NCBI GenBank assembly: GCA_022824945.1
Contig: JAJDYX010000010.1
Coordinates: 174,571 to 238,570, forward strand
Length of the DNA: 64,000 nt
Source of the DNA: Candidatus Latescibacterota bacterium
GTDB taxonomy: Bacteria > Latescibacterota > UBA2968
Reading direction: 5' to 3'
This document shows, piece by piece, positions 26,302-34,220 of the stretch (position 1 is its first letter; each line of letters begins with the position of its first letter). A program made the position numbers and the translations under genes. The notes below the pieces were generated by a model that was not told where the DNA came from, searched no databases, and saw only the letters and a list, made by a program, of their open reading frames with translations.

Positions 26302-27987
26302 TCAAAAATAATAAATCAAATAAATTGCCAAAAAAATGATTGCAATGAGCACATTGCTTTGCGATAACCACGAGCGGCCAAACAATCCCCTATTATTGTG
26401 TTGTTTCTGAACGCCCGCAATGAGTTTTCGAACCAGGGCCTTTCCATTCTGAAAAAAGGCATTGACGAGCGGTCCGCCTGTGCGGACAATGGCGCGAATA
26501 CCTTTGGGTAAAGCGCGTCGATAAATCCAATCCACATCGAGGTTGACACAGGGCAGTTCGGGCGGGTGATTGCCCGTTAGCATAAGGACCACAAATGCCA
26601 GTACCGCGAAGAATACCAGTTGCAGTTGGAGTACCACATGGGTTGTGGTATAGGGCACGTAATCTACGGGATGCGGCAACAGGTTGTAGAGCAGTGGCGG
26701 ATACGAGCCGATGACGATACAGAGTACGGCTGAAATCGTCATGGCGATTCGCATGTTGAGCGGTGCTTCGCGACAGCGAATCCCGGCATCGTGCGCGAAG
26801 AATGAAAAAAATGGAATTTTGACGCCTGCGTGGTGAAGCACGCCCGCCGATGCAAATAAGAGCACCAGCCAGAAGACCACAGCACCGCTGTCGGCAACGC
26901 CCTGCATGACCATGGACTTGCTGATATATGCGTTGAACAGGGGTATTGCAGATATGGATGCGGCGCCTATAATACAGCAAGCGCAGGTCCAGGGCATGGA
27001 TTTGTAAAGGCCGCCCAGTTGCGAGGCATTGATACGCCCGGTGCGATACAGGACAGCCCCCATAGACATAAATAGCAGCCCTTTGAAGATTACGTCATTG
27101 AATGCATGCGATACTGCGCCGTTAATGCCCAATGCGCCTCCGATGCCAATGCCTACGACCATAAATCCGATCTGGTTGATCATGCTGTAGCTCAATACGC
27201 GGCGCATGTCGTTTTCGATGGCTGCATAGAATATCGGAAATATGGTCATGATGGCGCCGATGTAGATGAGCAGTTCTTCTCCGGCAAATCCGCGCGCGAG
27301 GACATATACAGCGGCTTTGGTCGTAAATGCACTCAAAAATACCGTGCCCACGGGCGTGGATTCTGGATAGGCGTCGATCAGCCAGTTGTGGAGCAGGGGA
27401 AAGGCGCATTTGATTCCAAAGGATAGAAGTAACAGATAGTGATAACCCTGGTTCAATCCGATGTGATCAAAGGCAAGTGATTTTGTATTCAAATAGTGGA
27501 ATACTGCGCCGAGCAGTAGCAACAATCCCGACGAGATGTGCATTACCAGATAGCGCATTCCCGATCGCAATGCGCGCTCACCGCCGCGCGCCCATACCAA
27601 AAATACCGATGTGATTGCCAGTAATTCCCAGAAGATGAATAGTGTGATCAGGTCACCGGCAAATACCGCCCCAACTGCGGATCCAGCATAGATCAATGCT
27701 GTGCCGATCTGCAACCGGTCTTTGAGATGTAACGCGTAAATTGCACCGATAAAGGCCGCCAGATGGAACAGGTATCCAAATAGCATGCTCAATCGGTCCG
27801 CGCGCAGTACGGTCAGTTCGTAGCCGCCATAGGTGATGTGCCACAGGGTGCCTTCGGCAATGGTCAGGAGGTTTAAAAAGCCGAGCACGGGCAAGCATAC
27901 CGACACGATGCGGCGCGGTGTGGTTGGCAATGCAAATAATAACAGGCCGCCCGCCAGCAGGATCAGTGCGGGATGAACCTCATTCAT
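26302..27987 (-). CDS. Mrp/NuoN-type antiporter subunit D, third paralogue
   Basis: A 561-residue multi-pass membrane protein of the MrpD/NuoL-N family, ion-translocating subunits of Mrp antiporters and complex I. The key ion-path residues are in place: Glu in LFIFWELLAITS (TM5) and Lys in LSFGIKCAFPLLHNWLIDAYPESTPV (TM7). It is longer than a normal MrpD (~490), with an extra ~100-residue C-terminal tail containing a soluble basic segment and one more TM. It ends the operon and overlaps the small TM gene by eight bases. Confidence 0.88.
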   Translation of the reverse strand: MNEVHPALILLAGGLLLFALPTTPRRIVSVCLPVLGFLNLLTIAEGTLWHITYGGYELTVLRADRLSMLFGYLFHLAAFIGAIYALHLKDRLQIGTALIYAGSAVGAVFAGDLITLFIFWELLAITSVFLVWARGGERALRSGMRYLVMHISSGLLLLLGAVFHYLNTKSLAFDHIGLNQGYHYLLLLSFGIKCAFPLLHNWLIDAYPESTPVGTVFLSAFTTKAAVYVLARGFAGEELLIYIGAIMTIFPIFYAAIENDMRRVLSYSMINQIGFMVVGIGIGGALGINGAVSHAFNDVIFKGLLFMSMGAVLYRTGRINASQLGGLYKSMPWTCACCIIGAASISAIPLFNAYISKSMVMQGVADSGAVVFWLVLLFASAGVLHHAGVKIPFFSFFAHDAGIRCREAPLNMRIAMTISAVLCIVIGSYPPLLYNLLPHPVDYVPYTTTHVVLQLQLVFFAVLAFVVLMLTGNHPPELPCVNLDVDWIYRRALPKGIRAIVRTGGPLVNAFFQNGKALVRKLIAGVQKQHNNRGLFGRSWLSQSNVLIAIIFLAIYLIYYF

Positions 27988-28264
27988 CGTAATAGTCCTC
28001 CGACCGCATGATCATTTTTCGCAGGGGAATAGACCCCACGACGATCAGTGCGTAGGCGACGAATCCGTAAATGGCGTAAAATCCAAACCAGCCCTCAACG
28101 GGGAACAAATCTTCGGCAAAAGTCAAGTGCCGATGCACGATGAGATCTGTCAGGATCAACAACGCACAACAAACAAAAAAGCCCAGAATCAAGCGGCGCA
28201 CATTGCTGAGATTGTCAAAAATATGTGTGCGTTTATTCTCTTTTGGAGATTCGGGATTGTTCAT
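27980..28264 (-). CDS. Small two-TM membrane protein in the antiporter operon
   Basis: A 94-residue protein with a polar N-terminus and two hydrophobic segments (about residues 22-42 and 58-78). I use the ATG at 28264, which overlaps the previous stop as ATGA; a longer frame begins inside the upstream gene. No family recognised, but it is translationally coupled on both sides to MrpD-like genes, so it is likely an accessory subunit of the antiporter. Similar small proteins appear in Mrp/Mbh-like operons of other bacteria. Confidence 0.7.
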   Translation of the reverse strand: MNNPESPKENKRTHIFDNLSNVRRLILGFFVCCALLILTDLIVHRHLTFAEDLFPVEGWFGFYAIYGFVAYALIVVGSIPLRKMIMRSEDYYDE

Positions 28265-29730
28265 GGCATGGCCCCTCCGATCAAGCGCAATAGGTTCAGG
28301 ATAGGATCGGGATAGATATAGAGTACCAGACAGCCAGCGGCTGTGAATAATAAGGGGAGTACGCACGCAAGAGGTGCTTCGTGCAGACCTTCTGCGTGAT
28401 GGTCATTGGTTGCGGACGCAAAAAATGCATAGATGGGAATGGGCAACAAGTAGAGTACATTGAGTAGTGAACTCATCAGCAATACCCCTGCCGCGACATA
28501 GCGATGGGCTTCAATCGCAGCCAGCACCAGATACCACTTGCTCCACGCACCCGCCAAAGGCGGAATTCCGATAATGCTCAGAGAGCCGATCAAAAAGGCG
28601 AACATCGTAAAGGGCATCTGCCGCCCAATGCCTTTCATGTCGCTGATTTCTGTTTTGTGCAAAGCCACCAGGATGGCTCCGGCACAGAAGAACAGGGTGA
28701 TTTTGCCAAAGGCATGAGTTACAATGTGCATGCTGCCGCCCAGTACACCCAGGTCATTTGCAAGCGACGCTCCCAGTACGATATAGGATAATTGACTGAT
28801 TGTGGAATACGCCAGTCGCGCTTTCAAATTGTCCTTTGTCATCGCCACGAGCGATCCCACCAGAATGGTGAAGCCGGCGATGTAGGTCAGCCATTCGCTA
28901 AGACCCGCATCCGAGAGCAGATCTGTGCCAAAGAGGTAGATCACCACTTTCATTATTGTGAATACGCCGGCTTTTACCACGGCTACTGCGTGTAGTAATG
29001 CACTGACTGGCGTGGGTGCGACCATTGCCGCGGGCAGCCATCTGTGGAAGGGCATTAACGCCGCTTTCCCGGTTCCAAAGGCATAGAGACCGAGGAGGAC
29101 GATTACAATACTTTCGCTCGCTTTGCCGGTTAGAATACCACCCGGTGCAAATTCCAACGTACCGGTTAATTGCCAGGTCCACACCATGCCCAGCAACAGA
29201 AAACCCACCGATGTGCTCATCAAAATGCCCATGTAAATGCGCCCGGCGCGCATGGCCTCTTCACTGCGGTGGTGCGTTACAAGTGGATATGTCGATAGGG
29301 TTAATAGCTCGTAAAATATGAACAGAGTAAACATGTTGCGGGCAAAAGCCACGCCCAGAGCAGCCGAGATCGCAAATGCGAAGAAGACAAAAAACCGCGT
29401 CTGATTTTCTTCGTGATGCCCGCGCATGTACCCGATGGCATAGACTGTGGTGACAATCCACAAACCCGACGCGATGAGGGCAAATATCATGCCCAATGGC
29501 TCTATCTGAAATGCCAGTGCCAGACCCGGCATTACGTCTATGACATGCGCGGCGGGTTGTGCGCCGTCCATCACTGAAGGCAAAAGTGAAATGACTGTGC
29601 CAAAGGTCAATACAGCCGTAATCAACGTGATTGTTTCACGCATATTGGGGCTGCGCGAGGTCAGAGCTATAAAGGGCATGCCCAAAAGCGGTAACGCGAT
29701 GGATACGAGTATGGCGGTTGATCCACTCAC
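28261..29730 (-). CDS. Mrp antiporter subunit D, second paralogue
   Basis: A 489-residue MrpD/NuoN-type protein of about 14 TM segments. TM5 Glu (LFIFYELLTLSTYPLV) and TM7 Lys (GTGKAALMPFHRWLPAA) are conserved, so it should move ions. The start is GTG at 29730, overlapping the previous stop as GTGA. The three D-like paralogues in this operon are clearly diverged and are therefore probably non-redundant, as NuoL/M/N are in complex I. Confidence 0.92.
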   Translation of the reverse strand: MSGSTAILVSIALPLLGMPFIALTSRSPNMRETITLITAVLTFGTVISLLPSVMDGAQPAAHVIDVMPGLALAFQIEPLGMIFALIASGLWIVTTVYAIGYMRGHHEENQTRFFVFFAFAISAALGVAFARNMFTLFIFYELLTLSTYPLVTHHRSEEAMRAGRIYMGILMSTSVGFLLLGMVWTWQLTGTLEFAPGGILTGKASESIVIVLLGLYAFGTGKAALMPFHRWLPAAMVAPTPVSALLHAVAVVKAGVFTIMKVVIYLFGTDLLSDAGLSEWLTYIAGFTILVGSLVAMTKDNLKARLAYSTISQLSYIVLGASLANDLGVLGGSMHIVTHAFGKITLFFCAGAILVALHKTEISDMKGIGRQMPFTMFAFLIGSLSIIGIPPLAGAWSKWYLVLAAIEAHRYVAAGVLLMSSLLNVLYLLPIPIYAFFASATNDHHAEGLHEAPLACVLPLLFTAAGCLVLYIYPDPILNLLRLIGGAMP

Positions 29731-31205
29731 GGCGTTACCCCTATCAATAATTCAGCAGCGCGTTGTGCCACGCTGACGGTTAAGTCCGTTTGTATGCCAA
29801 AATACACTGTTGCTCCTGTTAAAACCCACATGGAGATCTGCATCATCAATGGTGCTTCCTGTACATTGGAATCATCATTGGCTTTCTGAAAATAGGCGAC
29901 TTCAACGACGCGCCACACATAAATCACGGCGAGGAGAGAACTGAGTAAGGCCAATAATGCTATGGGCCACCATCCGGCTTCCAGCGCGGCTAAAATCAAA
30001 TACCATTTGCTGATAAAGCCCACGGTTAATGGCACGCCAATCAAGCTTAAACCCGCCAGTACAAAGGCTGCCATTGTCACGGGCATGCGCCGCCCCAGGC
30101 CTTTCCAATCGGCGAGATTAGATGAGCCGAGGCGCACTACCGCGCAGCCTGCGGCTAAAAATAGGGCGGCTTTCATCAGTGCGTGGTTAAACAGGTGAAC
30201 AATCCCACCGGTCAATCCGGTTACTGAAACAAAGCCGATGCCCAGCATCATATACCCGATTTGTGCCACGCTCGAATAAGCCAATAATCGTTTTACATTG
30301 GTCTGGTAAATGGCGGATAGGGATGCTACGTAAATCCCGATGAGGGATAGGGGGATTAAAAAGACATCGAGGTTGAGTTTTTCAAATACAAATTCGGCGC
30401 CCCATACGGTAAATGTGAATCTCAGAAATACGTAGATGGATACTTTTGTCGCTGTTGCAGCCAAAAAAGCCGTGACTAAAGAGGGCGCGTAACAATAGGC
30501 ATTGGGCAACCACATGTGCATGGGGAACATCGCCAGTTTGATTAACATCCCCACGGTCAAGAAGGCGAACGCGACCATTGCTGTGCGGGTTTCGAACATG
30601 GCGGGCAATCGCTGGGATAGATCAAACATATTTAGCGTGCCGGTCATCATGTACATCAGTCCAATGCCGATGACAATAAACGTGGCTCCCAATGTGCCCA
30701 TGAGCAGATATTGATAAGACGCCGTCAATGCGCGCCGGTCGCGTCCCATGGCTATCAGGGTGTAGGAGGATAGGGATGAGATTTCCAAAAATACAAAGAC
30801 GTTAAACGCGTCGCCTGTGATCGCGATGCCCATCAATCCGGTGAGGCACAGCAGATAAGCCGTATAAAACAAATAATGCTGCTTACCGGAGATTTCATCG
30901 GCCACGCTCGGCTGTGCAAAAAACATCAGCACAGCGGCGATGATCGAAACCAGTAGCAGCACATAAGCATTGATTGTATCGACGCGGTATTCAATGCCCC
31001 AGGGCGCAATCCATCCGCCTATTGCATAGGAGATCACGCCTTCTTCGAGTACGCGGATGAGCAGCATAGATGCCATGCATAGGGAGGCCAAACACACGAG
31101 CGTTGCAAAAGCCCACACCAGCGTTTTTTGCCGCAATAACACACATAAGGGGGCTGACACGAGGGGTACAACGATCAATAATATGGGCAGATGCATATCA
31201 ATCAT
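29727..31205 (-). CDS. mrpD: Mrp antiporter subunit D, first paralogue
   Basis: A 492-residue antiporter-like subunit with ~14 TM segments. It keeps the Glu of TM5 (FVFLEISSLSSYTLIA) and the Lys of TM7 (GMLIKLAMFPMHMWLPNAY), plus the TM12 Lys region (FISKWYLIL). It directly follows MrpC with an eight-base overlap, the normal Mrp gene order C-D, so this is the best candidate for the genuine MrpD. Confidence 0.93.
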   Translation of the reverse strand: MIDMHLPILLIVVPLVSAPLCVLLRQKTLVWAFATLVCLASLCMASMLLIRVLEEGVISYAIGGWIAPWGIEYRVDTINAYVLLLVSIIAAVLMFFAQPSVADEISGKQHYLFYTAYLLCLTGLMGIAITGDAFNVFVFLEISSLSSYTLIAMGRDRRALTASYQYLLMGTLGATFIVIGIGLMYMMTGTLNMFDLSQRLPAMFETRTAMVAFAFLTVGMLIKLAMFPMHMWLPNAYCYAPSLVTAFLAATATKVSIYVFLRFTFTVWGAEFVFEKLNLDVFLIPLSLIGIYVASLSAIYQTNVKRLLAYSSVAQIGYMMLGIGFVSVTGLTGGIVHLFNHALMKAALFLAAGCAVVRLGSSNLADWKGLGRRMPVTMAAFVLAGLSLIGVPLTVGFISKWYLILAALEAGWWPIALLALLSSLLAVIYVWRVVEVAYFQKANDDSNVQEAPLMMQISMWVLTGATVYFGIQTDLTVSVAQRAAELLIGVTP

Positions 31206-31554
31206 TCACGACGTCCCGTTCTATAATTTCATCTTCTTCAATTGTGTCATAAGCTTCTCCGATTCGCACGACGAGTGCCAAACCCAGGGAGAGGGTTGCG
31301 ATGCCCACGACAATTGCCGTCAGGATGAGTACATGGGGCAGTGGGTTGGAATATGCTTCAATACCTTCACCCAATATTGGCGCAGTACCACCGCTGACCT
31401 TTCCCACAGTGATATAGAGCAAGAAGACCGAGACCTGAAAGATACTCAGGCCAATCAATTTTTTGACGAGATTGGGACGCGCAATCGCGGTGTACAATCC
31501 TATCATCATCAAGACCATACAGGCCCAGTAGTTGAATAATCCGACGGAGATCAT
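31198..31554 (-). CDS. mrpC: Mrp antiporter subunit C
   Basis: A 118-residue NuoK-like protein with three TM segments. It has LIGLSIFQVSVFLLYITVG and the HVLILTAIVVGIA segment typical of MrpC/MnhC, in which the conserved Thr/Ala-rich TM3 contributes to the ion path. It overlaps mrpB by four bases (ATGA) and mrpD by eight. Confidence 0.93.
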   Translation of the reverse strand: MISVGLFNYWACMVLMMIGLYTAIARPNLVKKLIGLSIFQVSVFLLYITVGKVSGGTAPILGEGIEAYSNPLPHVLILTAIVVGIATLSLGLALVVRIGEAYDTIEEDEIIERDVVND

Positions 31555-31976
31555 CGCAATCGCCTCCGACCTGCAAAAGAAAAAAAGATCGCTATCATTA
31601 CCGCGGCCACAGTAATACCCACGCCGAGTTCGACAAGAAAGATGCCCAGATGTTGTCCGTGTGGTGTATTTTGCGGATCCAGAGCACTATAATCCAGGAA
31701 GTTGTAACCGAGAAATAGGGAGACCAATCCCGTGCCCGCATAAAGCAAGACGCCGAGTGCGACGAGTATTTCAATGACCCGGGGTTTTACAATTTGTTTT
31801 GCGGCTTGCAGGCCAAAAATTAGCGTGTAGAGCACCACTGCTGCGGCAAAAATCACACCAGCTTGAAATCCACCTCCAGGCCCGAAGTCGCCGTGAAATT
31901 GCACGTAGAGCGCGAATAACAGTATCGGAGGAATTAACCATTTGCCCACTACGCGGGGAATACTCTCATGTTTCAC
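31551..31976 (-). CDS. mrpB: Mrp antiporter subunit B
   Basis: A 141-residue MrpB/MnhB with four TM segments and the family signature GDFGPGGGFQAGVIFAAA near residue 28. It overlaps its neighbours on both sides by four bases, so all are translated from one message. MrpB belongs to the hetero-oligomeric membrane complex that exchanges Na+ (or K+) for protons. Confidence 0.94.
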   Translation of the reverse strand: MKHESIPRVVGKWLIPPILLFALYVQFHGDFGPGGGFQAGVIFAAAVVLYTLIFGLQAAKQIVKPRVIEILVALGVLLYAGTGLVSLFLGYNFLDYSALDPQNTPHGQHLGIFLVELGVGITVAAVMIAIFFSFAGRRRLR

Positions 31977-32512
31977 GGTTTGTCCTCCTTGCGCCAGATA
32001 TGTCCCAGGAGCAATATTACGCCGATACCTGCTGTAAATATCACCGTTACTTCACCCAGTGTATCGTATCCCCGGTAGCTCGCCAATACCGATGTTACAA
32101 TATTGGGGATTCCCATTTCTTCTTCCGATTTTTCAATGTAGCGATCGGCAACGTGCTGGTGAACGGGCGCATCGGGGTCGCCGAACATCGGCATGTCCAG
32201 TGTGCCGTAAATAAGTGCGCTGCCCGTAATGAATACCACGAGCAGTGCCAATGCATTATTTTTTTTGGCAATTTTTTCTTCGCGCGTCGTCAATGATAGT
32301 GTGCCCAGCAGGAGCACGGTTGATACGCCGGCTCCGACCGCCGCTTCGGTAAATGCGACATCGACGGCGTCGAGCAATGTAAATAAGATAGCCGACAGGA
32401 AGCTGAAAATACCCATCATTATTGCGGCCATAAACAAATTGTGCATTCGGGAGACCGCAATCGCGAGTACGATCATAAAAGACAGCAGGGCGATGTCCAG
32501 AATTTCAGTCAT
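31973..32512 (-). CDS. DUF4040/MbhE-like subunit (equivalent of the MrpA C-terminus)
   Basis: A 179-residue protein with five to six TM segments. Residues 1-80 match DUF4040 (FTEAAVGAGVSTVLLLGTLSL), the MbhD-like part; residues ~85-179 match the MbhE-like part (YDTLGEVTVIFTAGIGVILLLG). In standard Mrp these two modules are the C-terminal end of MrpA; here they stand alone with no NuoL-like half attached. That is the arrangement of membrane-bound hydrogenase and archaeal Mrp clusters. Confidence 0.85.
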   Translation of the reverse strand: MTEILDIALLSFMIVLAIAVSRMHNLFMAAIMMGIFSFLSAILFTLLDAVDVAFTEAAVGAGVSTVLLLGTLSLTTREEKIAKKNNALALLVVFITGSALIYGTLDMPMFGDPDAPVHQHVADRYIEKSEEEMGIPNIVTSVLASYRGYDTLGEVTVIFTAGIGVILLLGHIWRKEDKP

Positions 32513-32837
32513 GCTCGTTTTTCCCTTTGTTGTTGGGATCGCTTAAAAAAGGCTTGAGGCCCGACGACAATGCCGCTTTGCCTACCGCGTGGGTTGATGT
32601 GGGGCTGGTGAGGAGCAATATCACCAGAATCATCACCAGTTTTACTGTGATTGTCGTCAAACCGCCCTGAAACATCAGTCCCAGCAAGACGAGGCTCGCC
32701 CCCAGTGTGTCGGTAATACCACCGCCGTGCATGCGGCTGTAAAAATCGGGCAAGCGCAACAGCCCCAGGCCGCCTATCATGCACAGAATACATCCCGGGA
32801 TGAGGCAAATCCAGCTCAATATATCGACAATCGTCAT
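32505..32837 (-). CDS. mrpG: Mrp antiporter subunit G
   Basis: A 110-residue MrpG/MnhG with three TM segments and the hallmark GLLRLPDFYSRMHGGGITDTLG near residue 25. The C-terminal ~25 residues are polar. It overlaps the next gene by eight bases. Confidence 0.93.
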   Translation of the reverse strand: MTIVDILSWICLIPGCILCMIGGLGLLRLPDFYSRMHGGGITDTLGASLVLLGLMFQGGLTTITVKLVMILVILLLTSPTSTHAVGKAALSSGLKPFLSDPNNKGKNEHD

Positions 32838-32842
32838 GGTGT

Positions 32843-33124
32843 TCAGGTCCTGTTTTGTTCTTCGGGATCGGCACCCAGGTCATTATAGGTCACAAATTTT
32901 AGAATGGCCAATGTGCCGATAAAGTTGATCAATACATAAATAAGGGCGAGGTCCAGAAAATCGGGTCGGTCAGTTAAAAATCCGAGTACGGCAATAAATA
33001 ATACGGTTTTGGTGCCAAACATATTTACCGATAGGATGCGATCATACACAGTTGGCCCCAATAGGGCGCGGCAAAGTGCCAATGCCATGGTGACCAATAT
33101 GCCGATCATTGCCGCAATAAACAT
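32843..33124 (-). CDS. mrpF: Mrp antiporter subunit F
   Basis: A 93-residue MrpF/MnhF with three TM segments and the conserved LLGPTVYDRILSVNMFGTKT near residue 20 (family pattern G-P-x-x-x-D-R-x-x-x-x-N). It follows mrpE by one base and precedes mrpG by five. Confidence 0.93.
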   Translation of the reverse strand: MFIAAMIGILVTMALALCRALLGPTVYDRILSVNMFGTKTVLFIAVLGFLTDRPDFLDLALIYVLINFIGTLAILKFVTYNDLGADPEEQNRT

Positions 33125-33125
33125 C

Positions 33126-33605
33126 TCATTGCTCCAGTGCCGTCGTCACGCGGCGGTCCATATCGCCGCTCTGTACATCGTCAGCAGCTTCTTTTGTCAG
33201 GGCATGTACCACAATATCTTCTTCGTCCAGGTCGAGTGATACGGTGCCGGGGGTCAGGGTTATTGAATTGGCAAAAATGACGCGACATAGATCGGTTTTT
33301 TGCGTTCCCCTTACGCGTACTATGCGCGGGGCAATGGGCAATCTGGGATTCAAAATGCGTTTTGCCACGTCGATATTCGCTTTGATAATGGCCCAGGCCA
33401 GCCACGGAATATACACAACCAGATGTCGGGCCAGATTAATCTGGATCCCTTCTTCATCTACAATAGATAGACGTCCCGCCAGATAAACGACAAAAGCACA
33501 TGACAATATACCCATGGCGAGGACGAGCGTGTGATGAATCGCGTAATGCCCAGACAAGAGCAGCCAGAGGGTAAATGACAAAACGAAAAAAAAGATGTAT
33601 CGCAT
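33126..33605 (-). CDS. mrpE: Mrp antiporter subunit E
   Basis: A 159-residue MrpE/MnhE: two hydrophobic segments in the first ~55 residues, then a soluble domain with NSITLTPGTVSLDLDEEDIVVHAL, the family signature. The ATG at 33605 (GAGG five bases upstream) is used instead of the earlier start, because the hydrophobic N-terminus begins there. It is the first gene of the ten-gene antiporter operon. Confidence 0.92.
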   Translation of the reverse strand: MRYIFFFVLSFTLWLLLSGHYAIHHTLVLAMGILSCAFVVYLAGRLSIVDEEGIQINLARHLVVYIPWLAWAIIKANIDVAKRILNPRLPIAPRIVRVRGTQKTDLCRVIFANSITLTPGTVSLDLDEEDIVVHALTKEAADDVQSGDMDRRVTTALEQ

Positions 33606-33715
33606 ATAAACCTCGGATGAAAAGCGGTGAGACGTGGATTCAAGAGGAGGGTACACCGCCCAACCACCCAGCCCCATAGTTGAAACGCAATCGGGAAAGG
33701 CACAAAAATTCCACT

Positions 33716-33729
33716 CATCCGGACGGATG
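33716..33729. promoter_or_regulatory. Palindrome upstream of the antiporter operon
   Basis: CATCCG-GA-CGGATG, a perfect 6-bp dyad with a 2-base centre, lies between the divergent mrpE operon (starts 33605) and the small gene at 33858. Flanking CACTCAT/ATGAGTG arms (about 33713 and 33737) can extend it. It could be an operator or a transcript hairpin. Confidence 0.4.
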
Positions 33730-33857
33730 TAGTGAATGAGTGAATCTTTTTATTTATATTTATAAACGCGAAAAATCAAGCAAAATATCGCGTTGTGTCC
33801 TATCTTGGGAATAGAAATAATCTCAGAGGCGATTTAATTAATAGAAAGGTATAATCC

Positions 33858-34166
33858 GTGTCAACTATTCTGATCGCGTATTTGTTCACAGCGCTTATTT
33901 TTGGATTTTTTCTCTATTATTTTGTTTGGCGCAATCGCTACGTGACGCAGATTCGTCTATCTATTCACAAGATTGAAGGGCGAGCTGTGAGCATTGAACG
34001 CGTTGTGAGAGAAACAAAAAAAATCCGGGCGGATCAACGTCCGGATCTGTTGGCATTAACGAGCATCGAGTGGAAGGTTATTTATAAAGATCGCAATGAC
34101 AATCTCTGCGAGACCCGCTGCCGTGTTAGAGATGGACAACTCGATTGGCATCCGCCACTGCGCTGA
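33858..34166 (+). CDS. Small one-TM membrane protein of unknown function
   Basis: A 102-residue protein. Residues 3-24 are a transmembrane segment with aromatic end (ALIFGFFLYYFVWRN); the rest is a basic cytoplasmic-looking domain of beta character ending in WHPPLR. The GTG start has AGAAAGG eight bases upstream. No family recognised. Its last three codons lie in a ~51-base repeat whose other copy ends nqrM. Confidence 0.6.
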   Translation: MSTILIAYLFTALIFGFFLYYFVWRNRYVTQIRLSIHKIEGRAVSIERVVRETKKIRADQRPDLLALTSIEWKVIYKDRNDNLCETRCRVRDGQLDWHPPLR

Positions 34167-34204
34167 CTATCACACCTTTTCCGCGATGGAAGCGGTGGTC
34201 TGAT
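34154..34204. repeat. ~51-base dispersed repeat, copy 1
   Basis: Matches 43044-43094 at all but about five positions and carries the identical 20-base core CACACCTTTTCCGCGATGGA (34171-34190). CCGC/GCGG arms can fold. It begins inside the 3' end of the gene at 33858 and is in the same orientation as copy 2. Confidence 0.75.
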
Positions 34205-34220
34205 CTCAAAGAACCAGGAC

